The translations under genes and the position numbers were made by a program. The notes beneath the pieces are model-generated. The model saw only the letters and a list, made by a program, of their open reading frames with translations, searched no databases and had not been told where the DNA came from. This document shows, piece after piece, positions 16,633 through 25,438 of a stretch of 60,785 nucleotides of DNA. The stretch is from an uncultured Prevotella sp. (GTDB lineage: Bacteria > Bacteroidota > Bacteroidia > Bacteroidales > Bacteroidaceae), in NCBI GenBank assembly GCA_900550035.1, contig URQS01000016.1, forward strand, positions 1 to 60,785, in the 5' to 3' direction. The stretch's first letter is position 1, and every line of letters begins with the position of its first letter.

Positions 16633-17901
16633 TTATCTTATTTTTAATGTTATGATTGTAAGAGCTGCGAGTATGATTGTTGTAATCCAGAATCGGATTG
16701 TAATCTTCGACTCGTGTATAGCTCCCTTTGGCTTTGTTATGAGATAATGGCACTCAGGGTCGAGTTGCGACTGCTGTGTGCGGAAGTTGTCGTGTATCGG
16801 TGTGCGCTTGAATATGCGTTGCTTCACGCCGCGGCGCTTGCCGAGCTTGTAGTAGTACACCTGCAGAATCACGCTGAGGCTCTCTACGAAGAATATGCCG
16901 CACAGTATGGGCAGCATCAGCTCCTTGTGTATGATGATGGCCGTTACGGCTATGATGCCTCCGATTGTGAGTGAGCCCGTGTCGCCCATAAACACCTGTG
17001 CCGGATAGGCGTTGTACCACAGGAATCCGATGAGAGCGCCTACGAATGCACACAGGAACACCACAAGCTCTTGCGAGTCGGGTATGTACATTATGTTGAG
17101 GTAGCTGGCGTATTCTATGTGCGAACTGACGTATGCTAGTATGCCCAGCGCCACACCTATTATTGCAGAGTTGCCGGCACACATGCCGTCCATGCCGTCG
17201 TTAAGGTTGGCACCGTTGCTCACGGCTGTCACCACGATGATGGTCATTATTACGAACAATATCCATCCGGCTGCCACACGATGCTCGCCAAACACGCTTG
17301 TGATGCGTGAGTAGTCGAGATTATGGCCCTTGACGAAAGGTATAGTGGTCTTGAGCGACTTGCGCGCTTCAGCCCTGTGTTTTACTACCACTTCCTGACC
17401 TTGCTTCTCGTACATCAGATTCTCGTTCATCTTCACGTCGGGCGACGCCCATAGCACGAGTCCTACGATGAGTCCGATGCCTATCTGGCCAACAATCTTG
17501 TAGCGGCCTTTCAGTCCTTCCTTGTTATGGCGGAATATCTTGATGAAGTCGTCCATACCACCAAGGAATCCGAGCCATACGGTGGTGACAATCATCAGAA
17601 TAAGATATATGTTGCGCAGACGTCCGAGCAACAGTACCGGAACAAGTATCGACACGATGATGATGATGCCACCCATCGACGGTACACCGATTTTCTTTAC
17701 GCCGAACGGGTCGATGGATGCGTCGCGCTGAGTCTCGGTTATTTGTTTTCTCTTGAGATACTTGATGAATTTCTCGCCGAACCAAGCCGATATTACAAGC
17801 GACAGGATGAGTGCCAGCAGTGAGCGGAATGATATGTATCCCCACATATGTGCACCGCTAATGCCATATTGTTCGAGAAATCTGAAAAGATAATATAACA
17901 T
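16633..17901 (-). CDS. mraY: Phospho-MurNAc-pentapeptide translocase
   Basis: Integral membrane enzyme that forms lipid I on undecaprenyl phosphate. The 422-aa protein is longer than the E. coli enzyme (360 aa) because of an insertion of about 60 residues (MNENLMYEKQGQE to DYSRITSVFGEHR) between helices, typical of Bacteroidota MraY. Catalytic Asp-rich motifs are present: LGGMDDFIK, SNGANLNDGMDGM and NAYPAQVFMGDTGSL. The start codon is preceded directly by a heptamer-repeat array, so its leader consists of repeats. Confidence 0.97.
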   Translation of the reverse strand: MLYYLFRFLEQYGISGAHMWGYISFRSLLALILSLVISAWFGEKFIKYLKRKQITETQRDASIDPFGVKKIGVPSMGGIIIIVSILVPVLLLGRLRNIYLILMIVTTVWLGFLGGMDDFIKIFRHNKEGLKGRYKIVGQIGIGLIVGLVLWASPDVKMNENLMYEKQGQEVVVKHRAEARKSLKTTIPFVKGHNLDYSRITSVFGEHRVAAGWILFVIMTIIVVTAVSNGANLNDGMDGMCAGNSAIIGVALGILAYVSSHIEYASYLNIMYIPDSQELVVFLCAFVGALIGFLWYNAYPAQVFMGDTGSLTIGGIIAVTAIIIHKELMLPILCGIFFVESLSVILQVYYYKLGKRRGVKQRIFKRTPIHDNFRTQQSQLDPECHYLITKPKGAIHESKITIRFWITTIILAALTIITLKIR

Positions 17902-17903
17902 TT

Positions 17904-18155
17904 GAATTACGAGTTACGAATTACGAGTTACGAATTACGAGTTACGAATTACGAGTTAGGAGTTACGAATTACGAATTAGGAATTACGAGTTACGAATTA
18001 GGAATTACGAGTTACGAATTAGGAATTACGAGTTACGAATTACGAGTTACGAGTTACGAATTACGAGTTAGGAGTTGCGAATTAATTCCTAATTATTCAA
18101 TTCCTAATCGGCAAAGCCGACAAATTCCTAATTCCTAATTCAAAATTCCTAATTC
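17904..18155. repeat. 26-unit heptamer array with inverted tail between murE and mraY
   Basis: Positions 17904-18085 are 26 uninterrupted 7-nt units of the form GA[AG]TT[AG]N, mainly alternating GAATTAC and GAGTTAC, with GAATTAG in the middle part. From 18086 on come inverted units (CTAATTC, AAAATTC) around a small CGGC/GCCG hairpin at 18109-18119. The array begins 2 nt from the mraY start codon and its last inverted unit overlaps the first base of the murE stop, so it fills the whole 253-bp gap. A frame through it encodes only repeats (MNYELRITSYEL...) and is not taken as a gene. Confidence 0.95.
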
Positions 18156-19600
18156 TAAAAACATTCCTTTACAACCTCATGGTCGTCGAAGTGGTGCTTT
18201 ACGCCCTTTACCTCCTGATAGGTCTCGTGTCCCTTTCCAGCGATGAGGATTACGTCGCCCTTCTCTGCCATCATGCAGGCAGCCTTGATGGCTTCGCGTC
18301 GGTCAGTGATGGTTATCACCTTCTTCATCTGCTGCTTGTCAAGACCAGCCAGCATGTCGTTGATGATGTCCTGCGGCTCCTCGAAACGAGGGTTGTCGCT
18401 TGTTATAATCACGCGGTCGCTTTGCTTTACAGCCTCTTGAGCCATAAGCGGTCGCTTGCCCTTGTCGCGGTTGCCGCCGGCGCCGCATACGGTGATGACG
18501 TGTCCCTTGCCGTCAAGCACTTCATGGATGGCGTTGAGCACGTTCTCCAGTGCGTCAGGCGTGTGGGCGTAGTCTACCACGGCTGTATAGCCTTCGGGCG
18601 AGTGTATCGGGTCCAGACGACCATTTACGCTGTGTAGTGTGCTCATCACCACAAGCACGTCCTCAGGATTCTTGCCGAGCATTACGGCAGTGCCGTATAC
18701 AGCGAGCAGATTGCTCACGTTGAACTTGCCGATAAATTGTACGCCTACCTCGTGACCGTCCATTTCGAGATACATTCCCTCAAAGTGACACTCTATAATG
18801 CGTGCCTTGAAGTCGGCCACCGAACGTGTAGAGTATGTCTTTACGGTGGCTTTGGTGTTCTGCACCATTATCATACCGTTCTTGTCGTCGGCGTTGGTTA
18901 TGGCGAAAGCAGTCTTTGGCAGGCCGTCGAAGAATGCCTTCTTGGCGTTGCGATAGTTCTCGAATGTCTTGTGATAGTCGAGATGGTCGCGTGTGAGGTT
19001 GGTGAATATGCCACCTGCGAAGGTCAGACCGCCGATGCGCTTCTGGGCAATGGCGTGCGACGAGCACTCCATGAAGGCATACTCGCAACCTGCATTGACC
19101 ATACGCTCAAGCAGTTCGTTGAGCTCGATAGGGTCGGGTGTGGTATGGTCGGCAGGTACTGCCTCGTCCACGATATAGTTGCACACGGTCGACAGGAGTC
19201 CGCACTTGTGCCCCATCTTTGTGAACATATTATATAATAAGGTGGCTATTGTCGTCTTTCCGTTTGTTCCTGTCACACCTACGAGCTTCAGTTTGGTCGA
19301 CGGATTGCCGTGGAATGTGGTGGCAACCTTGCCTACAGCATCCTCTGTCGATGCCACCTGGATGTATGTCACGCCTTCGGTCTTGTCGGCGGGCATGTCC
19401 TCGCATAGCACAGCCTTGGCCCCCAGTTCTATAGCTTTCGGTATGAACTTGTGTCCGTCTACCTGCGTGCCTTTCATTGCCACGAAGATATGTCCCTCTT
19501 TTATGCGGCGCGAATCAATGTTCACTCCGGTTATTTCCACCTCGTTGCTGCCGATGATGTCGACGACGGGGATTTCCTTGAGCAATTCCTTGAGTTTCAT
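18155..19600 (-). CDS. murE: UDP-MurNAc-tripeptide synthetase, diaminopimelate type
   Basis: Adds the third residue of the stem peptide. The 481-aa protein has the ATP loop GTNGKTTIA (111-119), the MurE domain-1 motif VNIDSRRIKEG and the C-domain specificity motif DNPR (402-405), which in characterised MurE proteins recognises meso-diaminopimelate rather than lysine. GKGHETYQ is also conserved. It follows ftsI by 45 bp and is separated from mraY by the repeat array. Confidence 0.96.
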   Translation of the reverse strand: MKLKELLKEIPVVDIIGSNEVEITGVNIDSRRIKEGHIFVAMKGTQVDGHKFIPKAIELGAKAVLCEDMPADKTEGVTYIQVASTEDAVGKVATTFHGNPSTKLKLVGVTGTNGKTTIATLLYNMFTKMGHKCGLLSTVCNYIVDEAVPADHTTPDPIELNELLERMVNAGCEYAFMECSSHAIAQKRIGGLTFAGGIFTNLTRDHLDYHKTFENYRNAKKAFFDGLPKTAFAITNADDKNGMIMVQNTKATVKTYSTRSVADFKARIIECHFEGMYLEMDGHEVGVQFIGKFNVSNLLAVYGTAVMLGKNPEDVLVVMSTLHSVNGRLDPIHSPEGYTAVVDYAHTPDALENVLNAIHEVLDGKGHVITVCGAGGNRDKGKRPLMAQEAVKQSDRVIITSDNPRFEEPQDIINDMLAGLDKQQMKKVITITDRREAIKAACMMAEKGDVILIAGKGHETYQEVKGVKHHFDDHEVVKECF

Positions 19601-19645
19601 ATATCTGTTTTTTGTTTAATATGCGAATTTACGCGTTATGTATGA

Positions 19646-21802
19646 CTATGACAGCTTGATTATGCACGTCATGTTCTTTTTTATCTTCTCACCAGCACCG
19701 ATGCTTTGTTCTACCACTCGGCCTCGTCCCACCAGTTTCACTTTGACGCCACGGCTTTCAATAAGAAATACAGCGTCGCGTGCTCCCATGCCGTGTACGT
19801 CGGGCATCAGAGTGCTATCGCCGAGCGGTTCGCGTTGCAATGATACGGTGTTGCCCGACTCGCTTGCGCGTCCCCATATCGGGTTGCCGTCAGCATACGA
19901 GCCGTCCCAGTCGGCGCGTGTCTTGAATCCGAGGTGCGACAGAACGTAATCGGCTGCCAGTATATTACCGCTCTTCACGTCGGGCATCATCACCGACAGC
20001 GAGTCGCGTGCGTCGGAAGCTTCAAGTTTCAAGCTTTGTGCCATAATGCCTTCTGCGATATCGTGGAACACAACGCCACTCATGCCGCCGCCCGATGCCG
20101 GGAGTCCCGACTTCTGTAGGCATACGATGCAACTGTAGCGTGGCTCGTAGGCGGGGAAGAATCCTGCAAACGATAGCAGGTAGTTCATCTGTCCGCTCTT
20201 GTATCCGGCTGCGCCCTTGGATATCTGTGCCGTACCTGTTTTGCCTGCTACAAGGAATGATGACGAGCCGGCTTTCTTGCCGAGTCCCACGCTCACCACT
20301 TGTTCAAGTATGCGTGTTATCTTCTTTATCGTTGTTTCCTTTGCAATGTGCTCGCGCATTACTACTGGCGGGAATGTCATCACCGTATTGCCATCCTTGC
20401 GCACCTCTTTTACGAATCGTGGGCGCATCATCTTGCCTCCGTTAGCGATGGCGTTGTAGAATGTCAGTGTCGATATTGGCGGCACCTGTGATTCATATCC
20501 GATACTCATCCATGGCAGTGTGGTCTTGCTCCAGTTGATGTACTGTTTGCCACGTTTGTCTTTTTTAGGGTATCGTATTCTTGCAGGCGATGAGCCTGCA
20601 AGTGGCAGATGCAAGTCGTCGGCCAGTCCAAGACGGTGAATGCCCTGAACATATTTTTCGGGGCAGTTGTGATAGTGGTCGTCGATGATACGGCTCACGC
20701 CAATGTTCGAACTTACCCACAATGTCTTTGGCAGTGTCATCATGCCATATCCGCCGCGTCGCCAGTTGTGGTCTTTCATCTCGCGGCCATACATGGGCCA
20801 TACACCGCAGCCGGTGTCCACGTTGTATGTAGTGTCTACTACGCCGTCGTCAAGTGCCACCATGATAGATGCCGTCTTGAATACCGAACCTGGCTCAAGC
20901 AGGTCGCTCACGGCGTGGTTCTGTATTTCCTGATACGAACCGTCGGCACACTTCGTCAGGTTGACGATGGCTTTTACGTCGCCCGTCGCTACTTCCATGA
21001 CGATGGCTACGCCCACATTGCCGTCAATCTTGTACAATTCCTTAAGTACCGATCGCTCTGCGAGGTCTTGCATCGACACGTCGATAGTAGTCACTATGTC
21101 GGCTCCGTCTTCAGGCGGGGTGTCTGTCAGATAAAGATATCTGTTTAGGATCTTGCGGCGATGGCGTATACCCTTGTCGCCGCGCAACAGCGAGTCGAAG
21201 TGCAGTTCGAGTCCGCATTGTGCCGAGTCAATCTCGCCGTACATCTTGCCGATGGTGCGCTGTGCGAGTGATCCGTATGCCAGTTTGCGTGCGTTGAACT
21301 CCTCTACATGAAAACCGCTGCTGTTCTTTCTGAGTCGGAACACTGGCAGTTTCTTCACCTCCGAGTATGTGCTGTAGTTGACGCGTCGCTTCCATACGGG
21401 CCAGTGGGCCTTGTTCTTCTCCAGACCTTCCATGAGATGCTGGCGGAACTCATCGGCCGACTGTTCGGGGAATATATAATTGAGTCCCATGCAGATGGAG
21501 TCGAGTTTCTGCACGAACAGTGTGTCCTTGCCTGCTGCGCGCATGGCCCTGAAGTCGAGGTACAGTTTATACTGTGGCAATGATGAAGCCATGAGTTGTC
21601 CGTCGCTACTGAGTATATTGCCTCTCACTGGTGGCGTCTCAAGGCTGTCAATCTTTACACGGTCGGCCACCTGCATCCAGAAGTCGCGCTTTGCAGTCAT
21701 TGTATACACCATCTTCGTCATAACCATTGCTGCCAAAAAGCTCAATAATATGGCGATGAAGCTGTATCTGGGCATCATTTTTTTGCTGTCAAACTTGCTC
21801 AT
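19646..21802 (-). CDS. ftsI: Class B penicillin-binding protein FtsI (PBP3) with C-terminal PASTA domain
   Basis: Septal DD-transpeptidase, partner of FtsW. The 718-aa protein has an N-terminal membrane segment (about 12-34), a PBP dimerisation domain starting PPVRGNILSSDG, and the transpeptidase motifs SVFK (306-309), SSN (364-366) and KTGT (521-524). Residues about 666-718 form one PASTA module (MPDVHGMGARDAVFLIESRG...), usual for the Bacteroidota protein but absent from E. coli FtsI. It overlaps ftsL by 4 bp (ATGA), so translation is coupled. Confidence 0.96.
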   Translation of the reverse strand: MSKFDSKKMMPRYSFIAILLSFLAAMVMTKMVYTMTAKRDFWMQVADRVKIDSLETPPVRGNILSSDGQLMASSLPQYKLYLDFRAMRAAGKDTLFVQKLDSICMGLNYIFPEQSADEFRQHLMEGLEKNKAHWPVWKRRVNYSTYSEVKKLPVFRLRKNSSGFHVEEFNARKLAYGSLAQRTIGKMYGEIDSAQCGLELHFDSLLRGDKGIRHRRKILNRYLYLTDTPPEDGADIVTTIDVSMQDLAERSVLKELYKIDGNVGVAIVMEVATGDVKAIVNLTKCADGSYQEIQNHAVSDLLEPGSVFKTASIMVALDDGVVDTTYNVDTGCGVWPMYGREMKDHNWRRGGYGMMTLPKTLWVSSNIGVSRIIDDHYHNCPEKYVQGIHRLGLADDLHLPLAGSSPARIRYPKKDKRGKQYINWSKTTLPWMSIGYESQVPPISTLTFYNAIANGGKMMRPRFVKEVRKDGNTVMTFPPVVMREHIAKETTIKKITRILEQVVSVGLGKKAGSSSFLVAGKTGTAQISKGAAGYKSGQMNYLLSFAGFFPAYEPRYSCIVCLQKSGLPASGGGMSGVVFHDIAEGIMAQSLKLEASDARDSLSVMMPDVKSGNILAADYVLSHLGFKTRADWDGSYADGNPIWGRASESGNTVSLQREPLGDSTLMPDVHGMGARDAVFLIESRGVKVKLVGRGRVVEQSIGAGEKIKKNMTCIIKLS

Positions 21803-22263
21803 TTCTGTTCTGTATTAGACACGTTTATTATGTATGGCGGCTGCGTTGCTATGTGCAGCGTGCTGTCGCTGCTGGCTCTCAGTTGTTCGAGTACCTTACT
21901 CTCTCGTGTCTTTTGTGTAAGGTCGCTGCTGCTCGACAGTGCTCTGTACTTGGCATCCTTGAGTTGCTCTGTGAGGTTGTCGATGAGAATGAGATCCTGC
22001 TGACACTTGTATCGGTTGGATATATACACTACGATAAACAGCACTACAATCAGTATCAGCCATATCTGCTTGCGTATGATGTCGGTGCTCAGAATGTCGC
22101 CGCCGAGGATTTTGCGCAGTGTGATATTCTTGGTCAGCGGCATATCGTCCTCAGTGGCCTGCTCACGTATGATGGCTCTGAGCGACATGGGCGCATCTTG
22201 CTGCTTGTCCTGTTCTATAGTGTTGTCCGTGTTGGTTTTAGTGTTGGTGTCATCCTTATTCAT
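21799..22263 (-). CDS. ftsL: FtsL-like divisome membrane protein
   Basis: 154 aa with a charged cytoplasmic N-terminus (1-64), one membrane segment (about 67-83) and a short periplasmic helical part (LIDNLTEQLKDAKYRALSSSSDLTQK) with coiled-coil character. This architecture and the place between rsmH and ftsI match FtsL, which with FtsB and FtsQ activates FtsWI. Sequence similarity cannot be judged by eye beyond this, so the name rests mainly on topology and position. Confidence 0.8.
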   Translation of the reverse strand: MNKDDTNTKTNTDNTIEQDKQQDAPMSLRAIIREQATEDDMPLTKNITLRKILGGDILSTDIIRKQIWLILIVVLFIVVYISNRYKCQQDLILIDNLTEQLKDAKYRALSSSSDLTQKTRESKVLEQLRASSDSTLHIATQPPYIINVSNTEQK

Positions 22264-22275
22264 AGTCCTTTGTAG

Positions 22276-23226
22276 CTATTCGCCCTTGCGTTCGGCTACG
22301 CGCAGTTTGGCGCTGCGGCTGCGAGGGTTGGATTGTTGTTCCTCTTCCGAGGGTATTATAAGTTTCTCCACCATGCGGTATGGTGTGTTAATGCGTCCGA
22401 AGAAGTCCTGCTCCACCTTTCCTTCAGGATTGCCCGCCTTCATCACGTTCTTCACGATGCGGTCTTCGAGCGAGTGGTAGGTTATCACCGACAGGCGTCC
22501 GCCTGGTGAGAGCAGTTGGGTGGCAGCAGCCAGCATCTCGCGTAGGGCATCCATTTCGTGGTTTACCTCTATGCGCAGCGCCTGAAACAGTCGTGCCATG
22601 TCCTTCTTCTCGCGTTCGCGTTTGAACATCGGTTCTACTACGGCCAGAAAATCGCTTGTGGTGTTGATGGGTGCTGTTTGTCGTGCATTTGCCACGGCTG
22701 CTGCAATGCGTCGCGAGTTCTTCATCTCGCCGTATATGTAGAATATATCGGCAAGCTGTGCCTCGTCGTAGTTGTTGAGTATGTCAGCAGCCGTCTGTCC
22801 GGCACGCTTGTTCATGCGCATGTCGAGCGGCGCGTCAAATCTGAATGAGAATCCGCGTTCGGCATCGTCGAAGTGGTGCGACGACACCCCGAGGTCTGCC
22901 AGCAGGCCGTCTATGTGGTCAACACCATAGTAGCGCATCCAGTTTTTCAGATAGCGGAAGTTGCTGCGTACGAATGTGAACTTTTCGTTAGGGTCGCCTA
23001 TGTTGCGTTCGGCATCGGCATCCTGGTCGAAACTGTACAGATGCGCGCCTTCGGGCAGCCTGCGCAGTATCTCGCGCGAGTGTCCGCCGCCACCGAATGT
23101 CACGTCTACGTATATGCCGCCGGGCTTGATGTCAAGCCCGCTCACGCTCTCGTCGAGCAGAACAGGTACATGATAGCCCTGCGCCGTTGTTATGGTTTGT
23201 ATATCTTTGGAAGTATCTGTGTACAT
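22276..23226 (-). CDS. rsmH: 16S rRNA (cytosine(1402)-N(4))-methyltransferase
   Basis: SAM-dependent methylase of the ribosomal P site (formerly MraW). The 316-aa protein shows HVPVLLDESVSGL at the N-terminus, the SAM loop VDVTFGGGGHSREIL (37-51), DLGVSSHHFDDAERGFSF and the C-terminal ITYHSLEDRIVK. It is the first gene of the dcw operon here; mraZ, usually next upstream in the order, is absent and a divergent gene starts 158 bp away. Confidence 0.97.
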   Translation of the reverse strand: MYTDTSKDIQTITTAQGYHVPVLLDESVSGLDIKPGGIYVDVTFGGGGHSREILRRLPEGAHLYSFDQDADAERNIGDPNEKFTFVRSNFRYLKNWMRYYGVDHIDGLLADLGVSSHHFDDAERGFSFRFDAPLDMRMNKRAGQTAADILNNYDEAQLADIFYIYGEMKNSRRIAAAVANARQTAPINTTSDFLAVVEPMFKREREKKDMARLFQALRIEVNHEMDALREMLAAATQLLSPGGRLSVITYHSLEDRIVKNVMKAGNPEGKVEQDFFGRINTPYRMVEKLIIPSEEEQQSNPRSRSAKLRVAERKGE

Positions 23227-23351
23227 TATTTTATGCGTATTTGGGGTGTAAAGTTACACAAAAATCCCCGAATGAGTCTACATTTAGGTGTCATTTTTAT
23301 TAAATGACCACATTTCTTATATTAAAATGAGCGTATCTGAAAAAGATATGT

Positions 23352-23359
23352 TATTTTTG
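23352..23359 (+). promoter_or_regulatory. glsA promoter (-7 box)
   Basis: TATTTTTG fits TAnnTTTG and lies 25 bp before the glsA start; no clear -33 box. No equivalent was recognised for rsmH in this divergent spacer. Confidence 0.5.
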
Positions 23360-23384
23360 CAGCTGATTAGTATTTTATGACAAA

Positions 23385-24230
23385 ATGAACGAGATTTCGG
23401 AACATACAATCGACATTGACAGAATTCTCAGCAGCAAGATGGGCAGCAAAGCACGCTTTGTACCTTCGCTGCTTACCAACTGGCTGAAGCGTATCATTCA
23501 CCAGGATCAGGTCAACGCATTCATCTGGAAGACCCGCGACATGCAGGGCGTAGAGTGGCTTGAGGAATGCGTTCGCTATCTCAAGATGGACATTGAGATA
23601 GTAGGTAAGGAGAACCTACCGCCGAAAGATGACGGTAGGCTGTATACATTCGTGTCAAACCATCCTCTTGGAGGACAGGATGGCGTGGCGTTAGGCTCCA
23701 TTATAGGACGCCACTACGACGGTCGGTTCCGCTATCTTGTCAACGACTTGCTCATGAATCTGCCTGGACTAGCTCCAGTATGTATAGGCATCAACAAGAC
23801 CGGACGCAACGGACGCGACTTCCCGCGCATGGTGGAAGCCGGATTCAAGAGCGACAATCATATGCTTATGTTCCCAGCCGGACTTAACAGCCGCCGACAG
23901 AAGGACGGAACGATACACGACATCGATTGGAAGAAGACATTCATCGTGAAGAGCGTTGAGTGCCAGCGCGACGTAGTTCCAATACATTTCAGCGGACAGA
24001 ACTCCAATCGCTTCTATCGCATAGCCAACTTCAGCGACCGCTTCCTGCCGTTCAATCTCGCCATGATATTCCTTGTCGACGAGATGTATCGCAATGTTGG
24101 CAAGCACTTCACCATACACATAGGCAAGCCCATACCATGGCAGACCTTCGACCGTTCCCGAAAGCCTGCCGAATGGGCACGGTACGTTGAGGATATTGTG
24201 TATGAACTGCCGGGAAAAGGTAAAAAGTAA
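23385..24230 (+). CDS. glsA: Glycine-lipid O-acyltransferase (PlsC-like)
   Basis: Predicted membrane-associated acyltransferase that adds the second, ester-linked acyl chain to N-acyl-glycine in glycine lipid synthesis; these lipids lead to the serine-glycine lipids known from Bacteroides. The 281-aa protein has the PlsC-like block FVSNHPLGGQDG (89-100), with His and Asp separated by five residues rather than the common four, and FPAGLNSRR (163-171) at the second block. The pairing with the GNAT-like gene downstream is what identifies it; by itself it could only be called a lysophospholipid acyltransferase family protein. Its last codons merge into an AAGTAAA-rich tract. Confidence 0.82.
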   Translation: MNEISEHTIDIDRILSSKMGSKARFVPSLLTNWLKRIIHQDQVNAFIWKTRDMQGVEWLEECVRYLKMDIEIVGKENLPPKDDGRLYTFVSNHPLGGQDGVALGSIIGRHYDGRFRYLVNDLLMNLPGLAPVCIGINKTGRNGRDFPRMVEAGFKSDNHMLMFPAGLNSRRQKDGTIHDIDWKKTFIVKSVECQRDVVPIHFSGQNSNRFYRIANFSDRFLPFNLAMIFLVDEMYRNVGKHFTIHIGKPIPWQTFDRSRKPAEWARYVEDIVYELPGKGKK

Positions 24231-24263
24231 AGAAGTAAAAAAGTAAAAAAACGTAAAAAGGAT
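24215..24263 (+). repeat. GTAAAAA-type tract at the glsA/glsB junction
   Basis: About five units of GTAAA with 2-5 further A/G, running from the last codons of glsA through its stop into the spacer. No hairpin or -7 box is seen in it. Confidence 0.6.
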
Positions 24264-24306
24264 AAATACGACCTATACGGTCTGTAAGATATTATTGTAG
24301 AAGACA

Positions 24307-25299
24307 ATGAAGGAAGAGCCAATAATAGCACCAGTAAGCAAGGAATTGCTCAAGAGCGAACTCACTCCTGAGCGTCAGCTCCGTATGACCAACAAGAGCC
24401 ACAACGAAATTTATGTCATTACTGCCCACAACGCCCCTAACGTAATGCGTGAGATAGGACGATTGCGCGAGATTGCGTTCCGCGAGGCGGGAGGCGGCAC
24501 TGGCAAACCGTTGGATATCGACGAGTTTGACACGTGCGACAACTGCTACAAGCAGCTCATTGTGTGGAATCCCGAAGCTGAGGAGATAATCGGTGGCTAT
24601 CGCTATCTGCTCGGTTCCGACTGGGAGATTGGTCCCGACGGTCAGCCGCTGCTCGCTACAAGTCATATGTTCCACTTCTCTGATAAATTTCTCAAGGACT
24701 ACATGCCGTACACGGTAGAGCTCGGACGCTCGTTCGTCACTCTTGAGTATCAGAGCACACGTCGTGGAGCCAAGAGTCTGTTCGCCCTCGACAATCTTTG
24801 GGATGGATTGGGTGCTCTTACAGTCATCAAGCCCAATGTGAAGTACTTTTTCGGCAAAATGACTATGTATCCGTCGTACATCCGTCGTGGACGCGACATG
24901 ATACTCTATTTCCTCAAGAAGCACTTCGACGACAAGGATAACCTCATCATTCCTCTCAAGCCATTGAAGATTGAAACTCCTGAAGAAGAACTTGCCAAGC
25001 TGTTCTGCGAGGACGATTTCAAGAAGGACTATCTCATTCTCAATCGTGAGATTCGTGCCCTCGGCTACAATATTCCGCCCCTTGTCAACGCCTATATGTC
25101 GCTGTCGCCTACAATGAAACTCTTCGGAACGGCCATCAACTATGGCTTCGGCGACGTGGAGGAGACAGGTATTCTCATTGCCGTTGACGAGATTCTCGAG
25201 AACAAGCGTGTACGCCACATCGACTCGTTTATCAAAGAGCACCCGGAAGCTCTGGAAATTACAAGTGGAGCTAATAATATAATCTACCGCGAAAAGTAG
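24307..25299 (+). CDS. glsB: Glycine-lipid N-acyltransferase (GNAT-like)
   Basis: Predicted to attach a 3-hydroxy acyl chain to the amino group of glycine, the first step of glycine lipid synthesis; related to OlsB of ornithine-lipid synthesis. The 330-aa protein shows the GNAT-like elements MREIGRLREIAFREAGGGTG, IIGGYRYLLGSD and TVELGRSFV, as in the hemolysin/OlsB-type family. It lies 76 bp after glsA on the same strand, so the order is A-B, the reverse of the glsB-glsA order described in Bacteroides thetaiotaomicron. Specificity for glycine is inferred from the lineage. Confidence 0.82.
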   Translation: MKEEPIIAPVSKELLKSELTPERQLRMTNKSHNEIYVITAHNAPNVMREIGRLREIAFREAGGGTGKPLDIDEFDTCDNCYKQLIVWNPEAEEIIGGYRYLLGSDWEIGPDGQPLLATSHMFHFSDKFLKDYMPYTVELGRSFVTLEYQSTRRGAKSLFALDNLWDGLGALTVIKPNVKYFFGKMTMYPSYIRRGRDMILYFLKKHFDDKDNLIIPLKPLKIETPEEELAKLFCEDDFKKDYLILNREIRALGYNIPPLVNAYMSLSPTMKLFGTAINYGFGDVEETGILIAVDEILENKRVRHIDSFIKEHPEALEITSGANNIIYREK

Positions 25300-25308
25300 T
25301 TTTATTTA

Positions 25309-25434
25309 AAGTTGAGAGTTGAAAGTTGAGAATTGAGAGTTATGATATGTTATTGTCAATAGCAGACATCATAACATTGCATGATTATCAAAGGTAATCA
25401 TAACTCTCAATTCTCAACTCTCAACTCTCAATTT
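25309..25434. repeat. Heptamer palindromic element, copy 2
   Basis: The left arm 25309-25345 is AAGTTGA, GAGTTGA, AAGTTGA, GAATTGA, GAGTTAT+GA in perfect 7-nt phase. The right arm 25398-25434 is the inverted copy, including the GAATTGA unit that is particular to this copy. Centre of 52 nt. It fills the gap between the convergent ends of glsB and dgt; a T-run after the right arm could make it a plus-strand terminator. Confidence 0.92.
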
Positions 25435-25438
25435 TTTA

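Noticed and set aside
17902..18138. Open frame of 78 codons through the heptamer array
   Set aside because: The translation is only a repeated YELR/TSYE pattern forced by the 7-nt repeat; no start context and no conserved protein look.
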